Shown here: one piece after another, positions 17,657 through 27,190 of the stretch
Layout of the letters: every line of letters starts with the position of its first letter
Numbering within the stretch: the stretch's first letter is position 1
NCBI GenBank assembly: GCA_029561455.1
Contig: JAKQIY010000051.1
Coordinates: 1-64,000, forward strand
Direction of reading: 5' to 3'
DNA from: a bacterium
GTDB lineage: Bacteria > Zhuqueibacterota > Zhuqueibacteria > Residuimicrobiales > Krinioviventaceae
DNA length: 64,000 bases
Position numbers and translations under genes: made by a program
The notes under the pieces: generated by a model
Databases searched by the model: none
Seen by the model: only the letters and a program-made list of their open reading frames with translations
Told to the model about the DNA's origin: nothing

Positions 17657-18123
17657 TATTAAAAAATATTGCTCCATGCTTTTTAAAAAAATGATATTCA
17701 AAATCTATCCGGTTATTACCGAACGAGCGCAAAGGGGGGTTCCACTTTAAATATGGGTTGACTCTGTAAATCCCAAAATTGCAGGATTATGATTTTGTAC
17801 CAGCCATCCTGGCGTATAGTCCAATCAATAAAAAATATGTTGCTTTTTCAGGGAAAATTCACTACATATATTCACTCTCTATGGAATATAATATCGGGCT
17901 GGAAGGTTCTTGCATTGTGCAAAAATCAATGTGGATTTTGAATAGAACTGTTTTCTTATTAATAATTTATAACTTAAACAACGGCATTATTGATACAGCG
18001 CTTTCGTACATTAGTAATTGTTTATGTCTATCGCACCGGGGATGTAAAGCCGGAAGAAATGGATGATTTAGAGGCATTTTGTAGATTCAAATGTAATTAT
18101 AATAATCTTAAAAAGGATGCAAA
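17657..18123. other. Non-coding stretch, no clear feature
   Basis: 467 bp between the CPBP and kinase genes. Two overlapping frames of 70 and 95 codons exist but have poor codon pattern, no RBS and no family resemblance. No repeat modules are seen. Confidence 0.5.
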
Positions 18124-19059
18124 ATGTTCACTTCTATTTTTATTGTCCTCGTTTTATCGATTATCTTTCAACTGGCTGCCGCGATTTATTCACTGTTGTT
18201 GATAAAAATTACCGGCTTTAAATATTCCTGGATATTCATATCCTGCGCCTTGATCCTTATGGCGGTGCGAAGAATAATTCCCCTGCATTACCTTTTTTCA
18301 AATATGAATCTATATATCAATTTACCAAATGAAATAATCGGGCTCGTTTTATCAATTATTATGTTGATTGGGGTACTGGGGATTAAATCTATTTTTATCG
18401 AAAAGAACTTGACCGAAATTAAAATAAAAAAATTGTTAACTGAAAAAGAATTCATGCTTAAAGAAGTGCATCACCGGATAAAAAATTGCATGACTAACGC
18501 CCAGGGACTGCTCTCATTGCACGCCTCTACTTTAAAGGACCCAAACGCTATCACTGCGTTAGAAGATGCATCATCCAGGATAAAAAGTATAAAGGTCTTG
18601 TACAATAAATTATACGAATCTCCCGATTTTATGAAACTCTCTATTAAAACTTTTTTCACTTCACTTGTCGATGAGATATTGATCCCTTTTCCCAACTACC
18701 GGTTTGTTAGAGTAGAACAAGATATTGATGATATTATTTTGGAAACCAAAATACTGCAACCGCTTGGAATTATTGTTAACGAACTGCTAACCAATATTAT
18801 GAAATATGCGTTTAAAGATAATAATGATTGTAAAATCCTGATCTCCGTCAAACGTAATAATGATCATATAACGCTAATTGTCGGCGATAATGGCATCGGT
18901 ATTCCTGAAACTATAAACTTTGATAAATCAAGCGGCTTTGGCTTGACGCTAGTCGGCGCGCTGGCAGAGCAATTAGACGGCACAATTAAGATTGACCGAA
19001 CCGGGGGGACAATGATAATTTTTGAATTTAAAACGCCTCCCTCACATAACAATAATTGA
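18124..19059 (+). CDS. Membrane HisKA_2 sensor histidine kinase
   Basis: 311 residues. Three N-terminal membrane segments (about 1-30, 33-50, 70-90), a short coiled linker, HisKA_2 with KEVHHRIKNC (His 116 or 117), and HATPase_c with NELLTNIMKYAF and GDNGIGIP. This kinase type often signals through single-domain or PAS-less regulators; none is adjacent. Its catalytic core resembles that of the large hybrid at 11578. AAAAGGA precedes the ATG. Confidence 0.9.
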   Translation: MFTSIFIVLVLSIIFQLAAAIYSLLLIKITGFKYSWIFISCALILMAVRRIIPLHYLFSNMNLYINLPNEIIGLVLSIIMLIGVLGIKSIFIEKNLTEIKIKKLLTEKEFMLKEVHHRIKNCMTNAQGLLSLHASTLKDPNAITALEDASSRIKSIKVLYNKLYESPDFMKLSIKTFFTSLVDEILIPFPNYRFVRVEQDIDDIILETKILQPLGIIVNELLTNIMKYAFKDNNDCKILISVKRNNDHITLIVGDNGIGIPETINFDKSSGFGLTLVGALAEQLDGTIKIDRTGGTMIIFEFKTPPSHNNN

Positions 19060-19411
19060 TTGTTTTGCCTGATTCTATGCGTTTAAACCAACCGGGTAGC
19101 CGATGCTGTAAGACTGTATTTTTACCAATGTTTATTGTATCCCTGCTTCGCCAACATTATTCCACTTGAACTTGTGTCCCCAGTCAAACTTGGCGGGTAA
19201 TGATCTCCCCCGTCTACGCTTATAACTCATATCAAGCGAATAAAATCTATAAATATTGGTTTTTTTAAAAATTATCTTGATTATTTCTTTTTAAAATGAT
19301 TACTTTTTATCGGTATTTGCCATGTACCTAAATTACCAGATTTTATTTTGCTGATGATTGGTATGGGTAGGTCGTATTTAATAACATAAAAAATATTATA
19401 CTGAGGACAAT
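19060..19411. other. Non-coding stretch, no clear feature
   Basis: 352 bp, becoming AT-rich toward the cupin gene. No palindrome, repeat module or credible frame is seen. Confidence 0.5.
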
Positions 19412-19756
19412 ATGATAATCAGAAAAACCGCGGTGGAGTCATTCAATTTCGGCGGCCTGGAAATTGCTGATTATACGGCCACACTTGATGAGCAATCGTC
19501 TTTTGCGGTGATCACGGTTCCGCCGCAGGCAAGTCATAAACTATCCTGGTCACACAGATCGGATAAATATTACTATATTGTAAAAGGCGCTATCAATTTC
19601 TCGATAAATAATAAAGACTATATTCTGGCACAAGGCGACTTTTGCCTGGTTAAAAAAGGAGATAAATTTCGCTATTCAAACACTGGCAATAAAAGTTGTG
19701 AAATGATCCTGGTGCATACGCCCAACTTAAAACTGGAACAGGAAGTATACGAATAA
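19412..19756 (+). CDS. Cupin-domain protein
   Basis: 114 residues, a single cupin barrel: SWSHRSDKYYYIVKGAINF forms motif 1 with His and the usual acidic position, and GDFCLVKKGDKFRYSNTG forms motif 2. Small single-cupin proteins bind a metal and a sugar or small ligand, and the function here is unknown. GAGGA precedes the ATG. It stands 48 bp before the UvrA-like gene, in the same direction. Confidence 0.85.
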   Translation: MIIRKTAVESFNFGGLEIADYTATLDEQSSFAVITVPPQASHKLSWSHRSDKYYYIVKGAINFSINNKDYILAQGDFCLVKKGDKFRYSNTGNKSCEMILVHTPNLKLEQEVYE

Positions 19757-19804
19757 ACCAACGTTTTATGCTAATCCATTAAAAAACCAAACCGGTATAG
19801 GCTA

Positions 19805-22237
19805 ATGAAAAACATCACCATTACAGGCGCGCGCCTGCACAACCTCAAGGGATTCGACATCTCTATCCCCAAGAACAAGCTGGTTGTCGCTACCGGCGTC
19901 AGCGGCTCCGGCAAGTCCAGCCTGGTGTTCGACATTATCTTTGAGGAGGGCCGCAAGCAGTACTTGCAGTCCCTGGGTGTGTTTGCCAAAATTGATGAAG
20001 AAGCCGGATTCGAAACCATTACCGGCATCGGCCCCACCATCGCGGTGCAGCAAAATATTATCCGGCAGAGCAATCCGCGTTCGACCGTCGGCTCCAGAAC
20101 CAATATCTTGAATATGCTGGCTGTGCTGTATGCCGCGGAAGGCCGAATGTCCTGTTCCGTATGTAACACGCTTGTCGATGCCAGTTTAACATGCCCAAAT
20201 TGCGGCAATGTTGAAGAACGCCTGCCGGCCGGATATTTTTCATACAACAATCCTAATGGTATGTGCATGAAATGCGCCGGCAAGGGCGCTTACTTCGAAA
20301 TGAATATGAGCAAACTGGTCCCTGGTGAAAAAACCACCCTTGCACAAGTTTTTCAAATCGCCGAGCCGACGCCCGGCTATGCGAGATTATTGCATAAAAA
20401 ATTTCAGGACTATCTCGATACGCCGTTTGTAGAAATCCCCGATGAAGTGCAAGCGGATATTCTGTATGGCCAATATACAACCAGCAATGCCCAGGGGCGC
20501 AGCTATTGTCTGAAACGAATTTTTGAAATGCATATATACCGGAGCGGCGCAGACCCCGCCGGCATATACACATTCTCCAATTGTTCCGCGTGCGGCGGTT
20601 TTCGGGTCGGCGAAGAGGCGCGCCGGGTCTTCATCGCCGGCCGGAATATTGGCGAACTCGGCAAAATGACCATCGCCGAATTGCATAATTTCTTTACTGT
20701 TCTGTTAGGCCAAAAAACATTAACCGCTTTGGGGTCCAACTTGCGCAAAGACATTGTGCACAAAACCAATTGCCTGCTTCAAGCCCGCCTGGGACATCTG
20801 TCCCTCTACCGGGAAATGACCACCCTGAGCGGCGGCGAACTGCAACGGCTGTTCCTGAATGCTCATCTGCAATCCAAAATGGATTCTTTGATCTATATTC
20901 TCGATGAGCCCACCGCCGGACTGCATGAATCGGAAAAAACCGAACTGTTCAAGTCGATTATGGCGCTCAGGGAACTGGGCAACTCGGTTATTGTCGTCGA
21001 ACATGACCGCAGCGCCATTGCCCTGGCGGAGCATATTATCGATATCGGCCCCAAAGCGGGCGCCGAGGGCGGACAGATCATCTACCAGGGCGATGTAACC
21101 GGCCTGCTGCAATGCCGGGAGTCGATAACCGGACAGTACCTTTCCGGCGCAGCGGCCATGCCCGTCCGCAAAACCCGGCCAAAAGCGACTATTGAAAAAA
21201 CGCCATGCATTACTATCCGCCATGCCTGTACCAACAATCTCAGGGATGTTACCGTCTCCATGCCGCTGGGCGTCCTGATCGGCGTTGCCGGGGTGTCCGG
21301 CAGCGGCAAAAGCTCGCTGGTTTCGGACACGCTCATTCCCCTGCTCAAAGGTAATTTTCGCAATCAGGCGAATGATAACGGCTATGAAGGCGACGAAAAC
21401 GAACCCGCTGGCGAGGCTGAAGCGATTGCCATTACCACTATCGCGGATAAACTGGAAGGCATAGAGCATATCACCGGCTATGCCGAAGTATCGCAGGCCC
21501 CTATCGGCAGGAATATGAACTCTAACCCGGTAAGCTATATTGGCATTTGGGACAGAATCCGCAAGTTGTACGCCGGGCAACCGCAAGCAGTACAGCAAAA
21601 TTATTCCGCCGGGCATTTTTCCTTCAACTCCAAAGGCGCCTGTCCGGCATGCGGCGGCAGCGGCCGTGAAAAAATCTGGTTGGGCGGTAATTTTTTTCTC
21701 TATAATTCCTGCGGCCAATGTCATGGTAAAAGGTTTAATGATGAAGCATTATCTGTTACTTACAAGGACAAAAACATTGTCGAAGTACTGGAAATGACTG
21801 TTTCTGAAGCCGTGGCTTTTTTTAAGGACAATCAAGGCATTATATCCACACTGCAAGTTATGGAACGCATCGGTATGGGCTATATCAAATTGGGACAACC
21901 AACGCCAACCCTGAGCGGCGGCGAAGCGCAGCGTATCAAACTCGCCAAAGAGATCGGCAGGCGGCGCAAAGGCAATATCCTCTATGTGCTGGATGAACCG
22001 ACCACCGGGCTCAGTCTTTACGATACCGCCCGGCTCATCCAGTTGCTGGACGAACTGGTCGCTAAAGGCAATTCCGTCATTATCATCGAGCACGACCCGG
22101 CGGTTTTGTCGGTATGTGACTGGCTCATAGAACTCGGTCCCGGCGGCGGCGCCGAGGGCGGAACGATCATTGCGGAAGGCACGCCGTCGGCATTGAAAGC
22201 CAATCCGCGCTCTGTAACCGGGAGGTATCTGCAATGA
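19805..22237 (+). CDS. UvrA-like ABC ATPase (UvrA paralogue)
   Basis: 810 residues against about 940 for true UvrA. Two ABC units: Walker A GVSGSGKSS at 31-39 and again near 497; LSGGE signatures near 340 and 704; ILDEPTAGL near 366 and VLDEPTTGL near 731. Two CxxC-type zinc modules (near 118, and CPACGGSG mid-protein). The shorter length suggests the class of UvrA paralogues that lack the UvrB-binding region; some of these protect against drugs such as DNA intercalators. Its stop overlaps the start of the next gene by 4 nt. Confidence 0.88.
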   Translation: MKNITITGARLHNLKGFDISIPKNKLVVATGVSGSGKSSLVFDIIFEEGRKQYLQSLGVFAKIDEEAGFETITGIGPTIAVQQNIIRQSNPRSTVGSRTNILNMLAVLYAAEGRMSCSVCNTLVDASLTCPNCGNVEERLPAGYFSYNNPNGMCMKCAGKGAYFEMNMSKLVPGEKTTLAQVFQIAEPTPGYARLLHKKFQDYLDTPFVEIPDEVQADILYGQYTTSNAQGRSYCLKRIFEMHIYRSGADPAGIYTFSNCSACGGFRVGEEARRVFIAGRNIGELGKMTIAELHNFFTVLLGQKTLTALGSNLRKDIVHKTNCLLQARLGHLSLYREMTTLSGGELQRLFLNAHLQSKMDSLIYILDEPTAGLHESEKTELFKSIMALRELGNSVIVVEHDRSAIALAEHIIDIGPKAGAEGGQIIYQGDVTGLLQCRESITGQYLSGAAAMPVRKTRPKATIEKTPCITIRHACTNNLRDVTVSMPLGVLIGVAGVSGSGKSSLVSDTLIPLLKGNFRNQANDNGYEGDENEPAGEAEAIAITTIADKLEGIEHITGYAEVSQAPIGRNMNSNPVSYIGIWDRIRKLYAGQPQAVQQNYSAGHFSFNSKGACPACGGSGREKIWLGGNFFLYNSCGQCHGKRFNDEALSVTYKDKNIVEVLEMTVSEAVAFFKDNQGIISTLQVMERIGMGYIKLGQPTPTLSGGEAQRIKLAKEIGRRRKGNILYVLDEPTTGLSLYDTARLIQLLDELVAKGNSVIIIEHDPAVLSVCDWLIELGPGGGAEGGTIIAEGTPSALKANPRSVTGRYLQ

Positions 22238-23259
22238 TAAGAGATTACTGGCCCACTCAGGAATGGCAAACCGTCACCCCGGAAGCGGTTGGCATGGCGC
22301 CGGATAAACTGGCGTCCCTGGATCCAACCATCAGGTCCCGGTACGGTAATATCAACGGCATTGTCATTGTCAGAAATGGCTATATCGTTTATGAACAATA
22401 CTTTAACGGTTACGGGCCGGCAGATACACATAACGTCGCCTCGGTGACCAAAAGCTTTATCTCGGCGCTGATCGGCATTGCCATAGACAAGGGCTATATC
22501 AAAAGCGTGGAGCAAAAGGCGCTGGAATTTTTTCCGGAATACGTGCCCGCCGCGAATGATATACTGAAACGCACTGTCACCATCAGGCATCTGCTCACCA
22601 TGACCGCGCCGATTGCCTCGCATACAACCGGGAAAAACTGGGAACCGTTGGACAGGCTACGCAGACAACGCGACTGGGTCAGGTACATCCTCGATCTATT
22701 GGGAACAGGTCAACCCGGCAAATTCCAATACAGCACCGCCGGGGTGCACCTGCTGTCGGCAATTATCACCCGCGCTACCGGACTGTGCGCCCGCGAGTTT
22801 GCCAATCAGCACCTGTTCCGGCCAACCGGCATGAGCGAAATTCCCGATCACGCCATGAAATCATTTTTGCTGGATGATGTGTTCGGCAAGAATGTGTCCG
22901 GCTGGATCAAAGACCCGCAGGGCATCACCACCGGCGGCTGGGGACTGACCATAACCGTCCGGGACATAGCGCGTTTTGGTCTTCTGTACCTGAATAATGG
23001 GGTTTGGGACGATCAACAGGTCATTCCGGCGGTCTGGATAGAGGAATCGACCGCCATGAATGCCAACAAATACGGCTATCTGTGGTGGCTGTTCGAAGCG
23101 GACGGCTCCCCGGCCTATACGGCAGCCGGTTCCGGCGGCAGCCATATTTACTGTCTTCCTAATAAAGACCTGGTCGTAGCCATCGCCTCCAAAATCATCC
23201 CCAAACCCGCGGACCGCTGGCCGCTGCTGGAAAAGTGTGTTTTACCGGCAATTGTTTGA
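22234..23259 (+). CDS. Serine hydrolase, class C beta-lactamase fold
   Basis: 341 residues, no signal peptide, so probably cytoplasmic. SxxK motif SVTKS (Ser 70, Lys 73) and a Tyr-containing YSTAG near 166 in the place of YxN. GSGGSHIY near the C-terminus occupies the KTG/HxG position. The family includes esterases and peptidases as well as beta-lactamases. It overlaps the UvrA-like gene by ATGA, which indicates translational coupling. The pairing hints at a shared detoxification role, but this is inferred. Confidence 0.85.
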   Translation: MIRDYWPTQEWQTVTPEAVGMAPDKLASLDPTIRSRYGNINGIVIVRNGYIVYEQYFNGYGPADTHNVASVTKSFISALIGIAIDKGYIKSVEQKALEFFPEYVPAANDILKRTVTIRHLLTMTAPIASHTTGKNWEPLDRLRRQRDWVRYILDLLGTGQPGKFQYSTAGVHLLSAIITRATGLCAREFANQHLFRPTGMSEIPDHAMKSFLLDDVFGKNVSGWIKDPQGITTGGWGLTITVRDIARFGLLYLNNGVWDDQQVIPAVWIEESTAMNANKYGYLWWLFEADGSPAYTAAGSGGSHIYCLPNKDLVVAIASKIIPKPADRWPLLEKCVLPAIV

Positions 23260-23265
23260 ATAAGC

Positions 23266-23500
23266 TGTCAGTTGTCAGCCCTCAGTCTTCAGTTATCAGT
23301 TGTCAGCCCTCAGTTTTTTGATTTCATAATCTTTATACTCTGTTACCATTCGTAATTCGTAATTCGTAATTGCTTCATCTGATAGCTGACAACTGACAGC
23401 TTTTTAAAAATATTTCTTGCATTTTTCCGTAAATTTTCTTTACTTATATCGCCATTTGATATGGATTGCTATGACATGGGCTCGGTGGGATTTCTTGTAT
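23266..23500 (+). repeat. Composite intergenic repeat, copy 8
   Basis: Opens with GTCAGTTGTCAGCCCTCAG words instead of a D block, then ATTCGTAATTCGTAATTCG (23348-23369), CTGATAGCTGACAACTGACAG (23379-23400) and the promoter-like block (TTGCAT at 23416-23421). It ends GACATGGGCTCGGTGGG, the subtype that leads to an integrase remnant. It forms the left border of the AT-rich island. Confidence 0.75.
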
Positions 23501-23549
23501 ATTATATGATGTAATGAGTTGAGTGGGTTTTGAAAATTTTATAAAGAGA

Positions 23550-23615
23550 CTTTATACAATCAAAACTAAAATTATTAGAGTTTGTTGGAACAGCATTTTT
23601 AGTTAAAGCACTGCA
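23550..23615 (+). pseudogene. Decayed integrase N-terminus (copy 3)
   Basis: From 23554 a frame reads IQSKLKLLEFVGTAF. A shift of frame then gives LKHCSF from 23601 on, matching the IRLKHYS step of integron-type integrases. The downstream leader (23616-23720) is shared with copy 1 (661-770), for example TTTTCTATAT and AATAATATGTT. This is the most decayed of the three. Confidence 0.45.
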
Positions 23616-23757
23616 GTTTTTTCTTGTATTATAAAACACCTATATCTTCTAAAAATTAAGTTTTCTATATAAAGTAAAAAGGATTAGTTGCTAGTATAAG
23701 TTAATAATATGTTTGCTTTTGTAAAGTTATAAATAAAAATCTTAAAGGAAAAATAAA

Positions 23758-24276
23758 ATGATAGTTCATCCAACAGTAGTGGCTGCCATAGTTGGTTTTT
23801 TTTCAGCTATAATAACGAGTATTTTTGCAGCAGCGATTGGCTATCAAAAGCTGAAGGCTCAGATAAATGGACGATATAAGCTTGATTTGATTAAAAAACA
23901 AATACACTCAGTTGAAAAATTATGGATGACATTAGAACCAGCATCAATGTATGAAGGAAACAATTGTATAATAATTAAAAAAAATGACAAGTATTATGTT
24001 CAAATTAATGAAACAAAGAAAATGATTGATAAATTAATAAAAGTATTTTTTTCAGACAAATCAGGGCTATATTTTTCTCAACACCTTAGGTCAACATTAT
24101 TCGACATAATAGAATATATGAGAGATATTTTCATGATAGAAACTAATGAAAATGAAACTGAAATATCAAATAATGTATATAAGAATTTTCGTCATAAATT
24201 TCATAGGCTGATTAATGCAATGCGTGCTGAAATTGGAGTAGAAAACTTAAAAATAGGTAAAACTGAACCAATCTAA
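23758..24276 (+). CDS. Small membrane-anchored protein, unrecognised
   Basis: 172 residues. One N-terminal membrane segment (about 5-27) is followed by a charged, mostly helical cytosolic part with no motif I know. AAAGGA precedes the ATG. It begins a co-directional AT-rich operon: the 946-residue gene starts 53 nt later. GC content is far below that of the cupin-UvrA genes to the left, which suggests separate acquisition. Such single-pass small proteins are often membrane effectors or anchors in defence operons, but nothing in this sequence proves it. Confidence 0.65.
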   Translation: MIVHPTVVAAIVGFFSAIITSIFAAAIGYQKLKAQINGRYKLDLIKKQIHSVEKLWMTLEPASMYEGNNCIIIKKNDKYYVQINETKKMIDKLIKVFFSDKSGLYFSQHLRSTLFDIIEYMRDIFMIETNENETEISNNVYKNFRHKFHRLINAMRAEIGVENLKIGKTEPI

Positions 24277-24329
24277 GTTTCACATAAAACCAGTTTAATC
24301 CTTTCAATAAAAATAGGAGTTAAATTATA

Positions 24330-27170
24330 ATGGTAAAAATGATTGTTAAGTTTTGGTTGCGAAAATTAACTAATAAATTCATTAAAGAGATTGATAAAGA
24401 TAAAAAAAATCGTTTTCTTGAGAAAATTTATCGCATTTCAAATCAAAAGCATATACCTCTATTTTCAGATAATAAAGAAGCTATAATATCTCTTTTAAAA
24501 TTAGATTTATGGAAATTATCAGATGAAATTAAAGTAGAATGTTTCTTCATCATAGAACGAAATTTGTTTGATTATCCATTACATTTCGAAAATAAGGATT
24601 GGCAAGCGTGGTTAAAGAATTGTCGATTAGCTGAGCATAGGATTAATGTGCACGAAAAAATGGTTAGCTATGCATTAAACCAAGCATATGAAAATGGAAA
24701 ATTTTCAGAAGCGAATCATCAGGATTTGGATTATTTATTACAATCATATCTAAGAATATATAGGGAGTTAGTCGAGCAAATAGATATAAATGATACTAAT
24801 TTTTCATTAGATGTCCTCCTTAATTATATATCTCTTGTACATTTTGGAAACGAAAAATCGGATTTTGAAATAATAAAAAAATGGTCACAAAATAAGTTGA
24901 ATCACCCAAGAGCATTAAGTTCATTAAAATTAAAAGAAATTATTAATGCTCCAATAAAGGGAGTTGCATCTCCAAATGAAATTTGTATGACAATATATCA
25001 TAGTCCTCAATCGACATATCCTGTTAATATTTCTTTTGCAGGAATGACGGGTGATCCAGTTCTTAATACAAATATATTTACTTGTTTTTATGCCGCTGCC
25101 TTAGCATCTGATACAGAACCAACATTTATTATTTCAAGTGGAGCATCTTTATCTATTTCTCCTAAAAGGCAAATTGAAAATATTAAAAAGGGCCCAAAAT
25201 TACTTGACGCTGTAATAGGACAAAACGGATTAATAGAACCTAAACCAGGAATTCCTTCAGTAGGATTAGCTCCCGAAGATGCAATGCTTTTAGTTTCTGA
25301 AAATTTTGAAAGACTACAAGAAGAGACAGGATTAGTACAAGTATCAAAGTGGAGAATTGAAGATACTACAGAATTTGAAAAAAAAATATTGACAAAGTTA
25401 AATGATAAAGGGAATAAAGATATTCACATTATAAGAAGTGATCCAGAGCATTATGATCAATCAGGTATTATACATTATATGCAATTATTCTATCGCAATG
25501 TTTGTGGTGATATCCAGCCGATAGAAATAGATATATCATTAAAACAAATTGGTTACATAAATTTATACAAAATGCTTAATAAATTAAGACATCACCATAT
25601 GCAACAATTAATAGAAGCAGGAGAAAGACGTAGAGCTTTTGCGCAGGGAGTATATTTAAAAGAAAAGGAAATAGTGGAGAATTGGCAAAAAAAAACACCT
25701 GAAGAAAAAGCTAAAATATGTAAAAAATATCCAAAGGTTACTATAAATCAATTTTATGATTTTATACTTGGAATTCTAAAGGTAAATAACCCTCCAGAAG
25801 TAATTGATAGAATGATTTTTGAAGAACAATATAGACCCCAAAATAGAAACAGTGCAAAAAACTATATGGATAGATTTAAGGAATTATGCAATAAATTGAA
25901 CCAAATAAATGAAAGTGAGGGAAAAGCTGATATAATCTCATTAAAATTGCTTTTAGATTCGATGATAAGACAAGCACAAATATGGATAAATGATGAAGAA
26001 TTTCAGAAACTCTATAAAGACTGGGTAACTCAAACATCAACTCCTACATGGCTTATTATTACAAAGTGGGCAACTGACAATAATTTTCCAATCCATATAT
26101 TAGCAGGAGATAATATTGTTTTTAATTCAAGAATTGACAAACAAAATGAAAAAATTATTATTGAACCATTTGTTGCAATAGATTTAAATAATTTTTTTAT
26201 TAAAATAGATTCAGACAAAGGCATTTTTGAATGCAATTTAGGTGAAAATACAAAATCATTGAATGATATTTTTATTCCAAATGAGAACTTAGAAATAAAA
26301 AATATAGATGGTCTTCAAAATGTTTTTTTTAATTGGTTGGAATCAAATTTCTCTTTTTCTAATATAATAGATAAAGAAACAATTGCTGCACAAGATTTTT
26401 TAAAAAATGATATAAAAATATATTCTCTAGTTATGGTTGAAGTAGGAAAGCAGATGATCTTTAAAGGTAAAATTGATGAAGCTATAAATGTATTTAATGA
26501 AATCAGAAAGTATGACCTTGCACCGATTTATTTCTGGGGTGCAGTTGCATATCAGTATAAATATTTAAATAAATATTTTAAAAGTACAATAATTAGGGAA
26601 AATGATGACGTATCAACAACGATAGATAAGATGATTAATTATACTTTTGATACTTTAATAGAACATATACGGTTTACATATAATCCAAATATTAAAGAAA
26701 ATGAGATATCAGAAACAGAAATCATCGAAATAGCTAAAAATGTAGGGTTTAATAGTAATTTGATTAATTCAAGTAGTTTTTTAAATTTGGTTAAAACATT
26801 TAATAAAAAACAAGTTCACGTTGATGATGAAGCAAAAAAATTTATTGAACAACTTGCTGCTAAAGATAGATTTTTTATAGCTGGTTTAATGGAACCCAAG
26901 CCAAACATTTCGGAATTAGAGAATAAAAGTTTAACAATGACCGATGAAGAAGAAAAAAAATTACATGCTGCAATTTATGGATTATCATCTTTAGAATTTA
27001 TGGATTTAGCTACTAATATGAATGAGATAGCTAATAATTTATCCTTTGAGTTTAACATTTACAAAAACTTAAAGGATGTTATAAAAGAAATATTAAATAA
27101 TTTGGATGAAATAATTATAAAACAACCTGATTGTGCAGATCAAATAAAAGAATTAGAAAAGATAATATAG
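24330..27170 (+). CDS. Large protein of unknown function (946 residues)
   Basis: I do not recognise this protein. It looks soluble and mainly helical, Lys/Asn/Ile-rich because of AT bias. A central section (about 210-420) has a more alpha/beta character, with glycine-rich turns such as NISFAGMTGDPVLN and FIISSGASLSISP and later HIIRSDPEHYDQSG. A TPR-like stretch lies near 700-760 (EAINVFNEIRKYDLAPIYFWG). No Walker, nuclease or TIR motif is evident. AGGAG lies 12 nt before the ATG. The next gene begins within or just after its end. It is probably the central component of the three-gene operon. Confidence 0.8.
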   Translation: MVKMIVKFWLRKLTNKFIKEIDKDKKNRFLEKIYRISNQKHIPLFSDNKEAIISLLKLDLWKLSDEIKVECFFIIERNLFDYPLHFENKDWQAWLKNCRLAEHRINVHEKMVSYALNQAYENGKFSEANHQDLDYLLQSYLRIYRELVEQIDINDTNFSLDVLLNYISLVHFGNEKSDFEIIKKWSQNKLNHPRALSSLKLKEIINAPIKGVASPNEICMTIYHSPQSTYPVNISFAGMTGDPVLNTNIFTCFYAAALASDTEPTFIISSGASLSISPKRQIENIKKGPKLLDAVIGQNGLIEPKPGIPSVGLAPEDAMLLVSENFERLQEETGLVQVSKWRIEDTTEFEKKILTKLNDKGNKDIHIIRSDPEHYDQSGIIHYMQLFYRNVCGDIQPIEIDISLKQIGYINLYKMLNKLRHHHMQQLIEAGERRRAFAQGVYLKEKEIVENWQKKTPEEKAKICKKYPKVTINQFYDFILGILKVNNPPEVIDRMIFEEQYRPQNRNSAKNYMDRFKELCNKLNQINESEGKADIISLKLLLDSMIRQAQIWINDEEFQKLYKDWVTQTSTPTWLIITKWATDNNFPIHILAGDNIVFNSRIDKQNEKIIIEPFVAIDLNNFFIKIDSDKGIFECNLGENTKSLNDIFIPNENLEIKNIDGLQNVFFNWLESNFSFSNIIDKETIAAQDFLKNDIKIYSLVMVEVGKQMIFKGKIDEAINVFNEIRKYDLAPIYFWGAVAYQYKYLNKYFKSTIIRENDDVSTTIDKMINYTFDTLIEHIRFTYNPNIKENEISETEIIEIAKNVGFNSNLINSSSFLNLVKTFNKKQVHVDDEAKKFIEQLAAKDRFFIAGLMEPKPNISELENKSLTMTDEEEKKLHAAIYGLSSLEFMDLATNMNEIANNLSFEFNIYKNLKDVIKEILNNLDEIIIKQPDCADQIKELEKII

Positions 27171-27190
27171 TAGAAAGGTTTGAAAAAATC

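Noticed and set aside
17779-18066. 95-codon open frame
   Set aside because: No RBS, poor codon pattern, overlaps another frame, and resembles nothing I know.
18124-18202. Alternative start within the preceding 70-codon frame
   Set aside because: The frame overlaps the kinase start in a different phase and has no support.
20720-21724. 334-codon frame antisense to the UvrA-like gene
   Set aside because: A long antisense shadow produced by the codon pattern of a GC-richer gene; the sense frame has clear ABC motifs.
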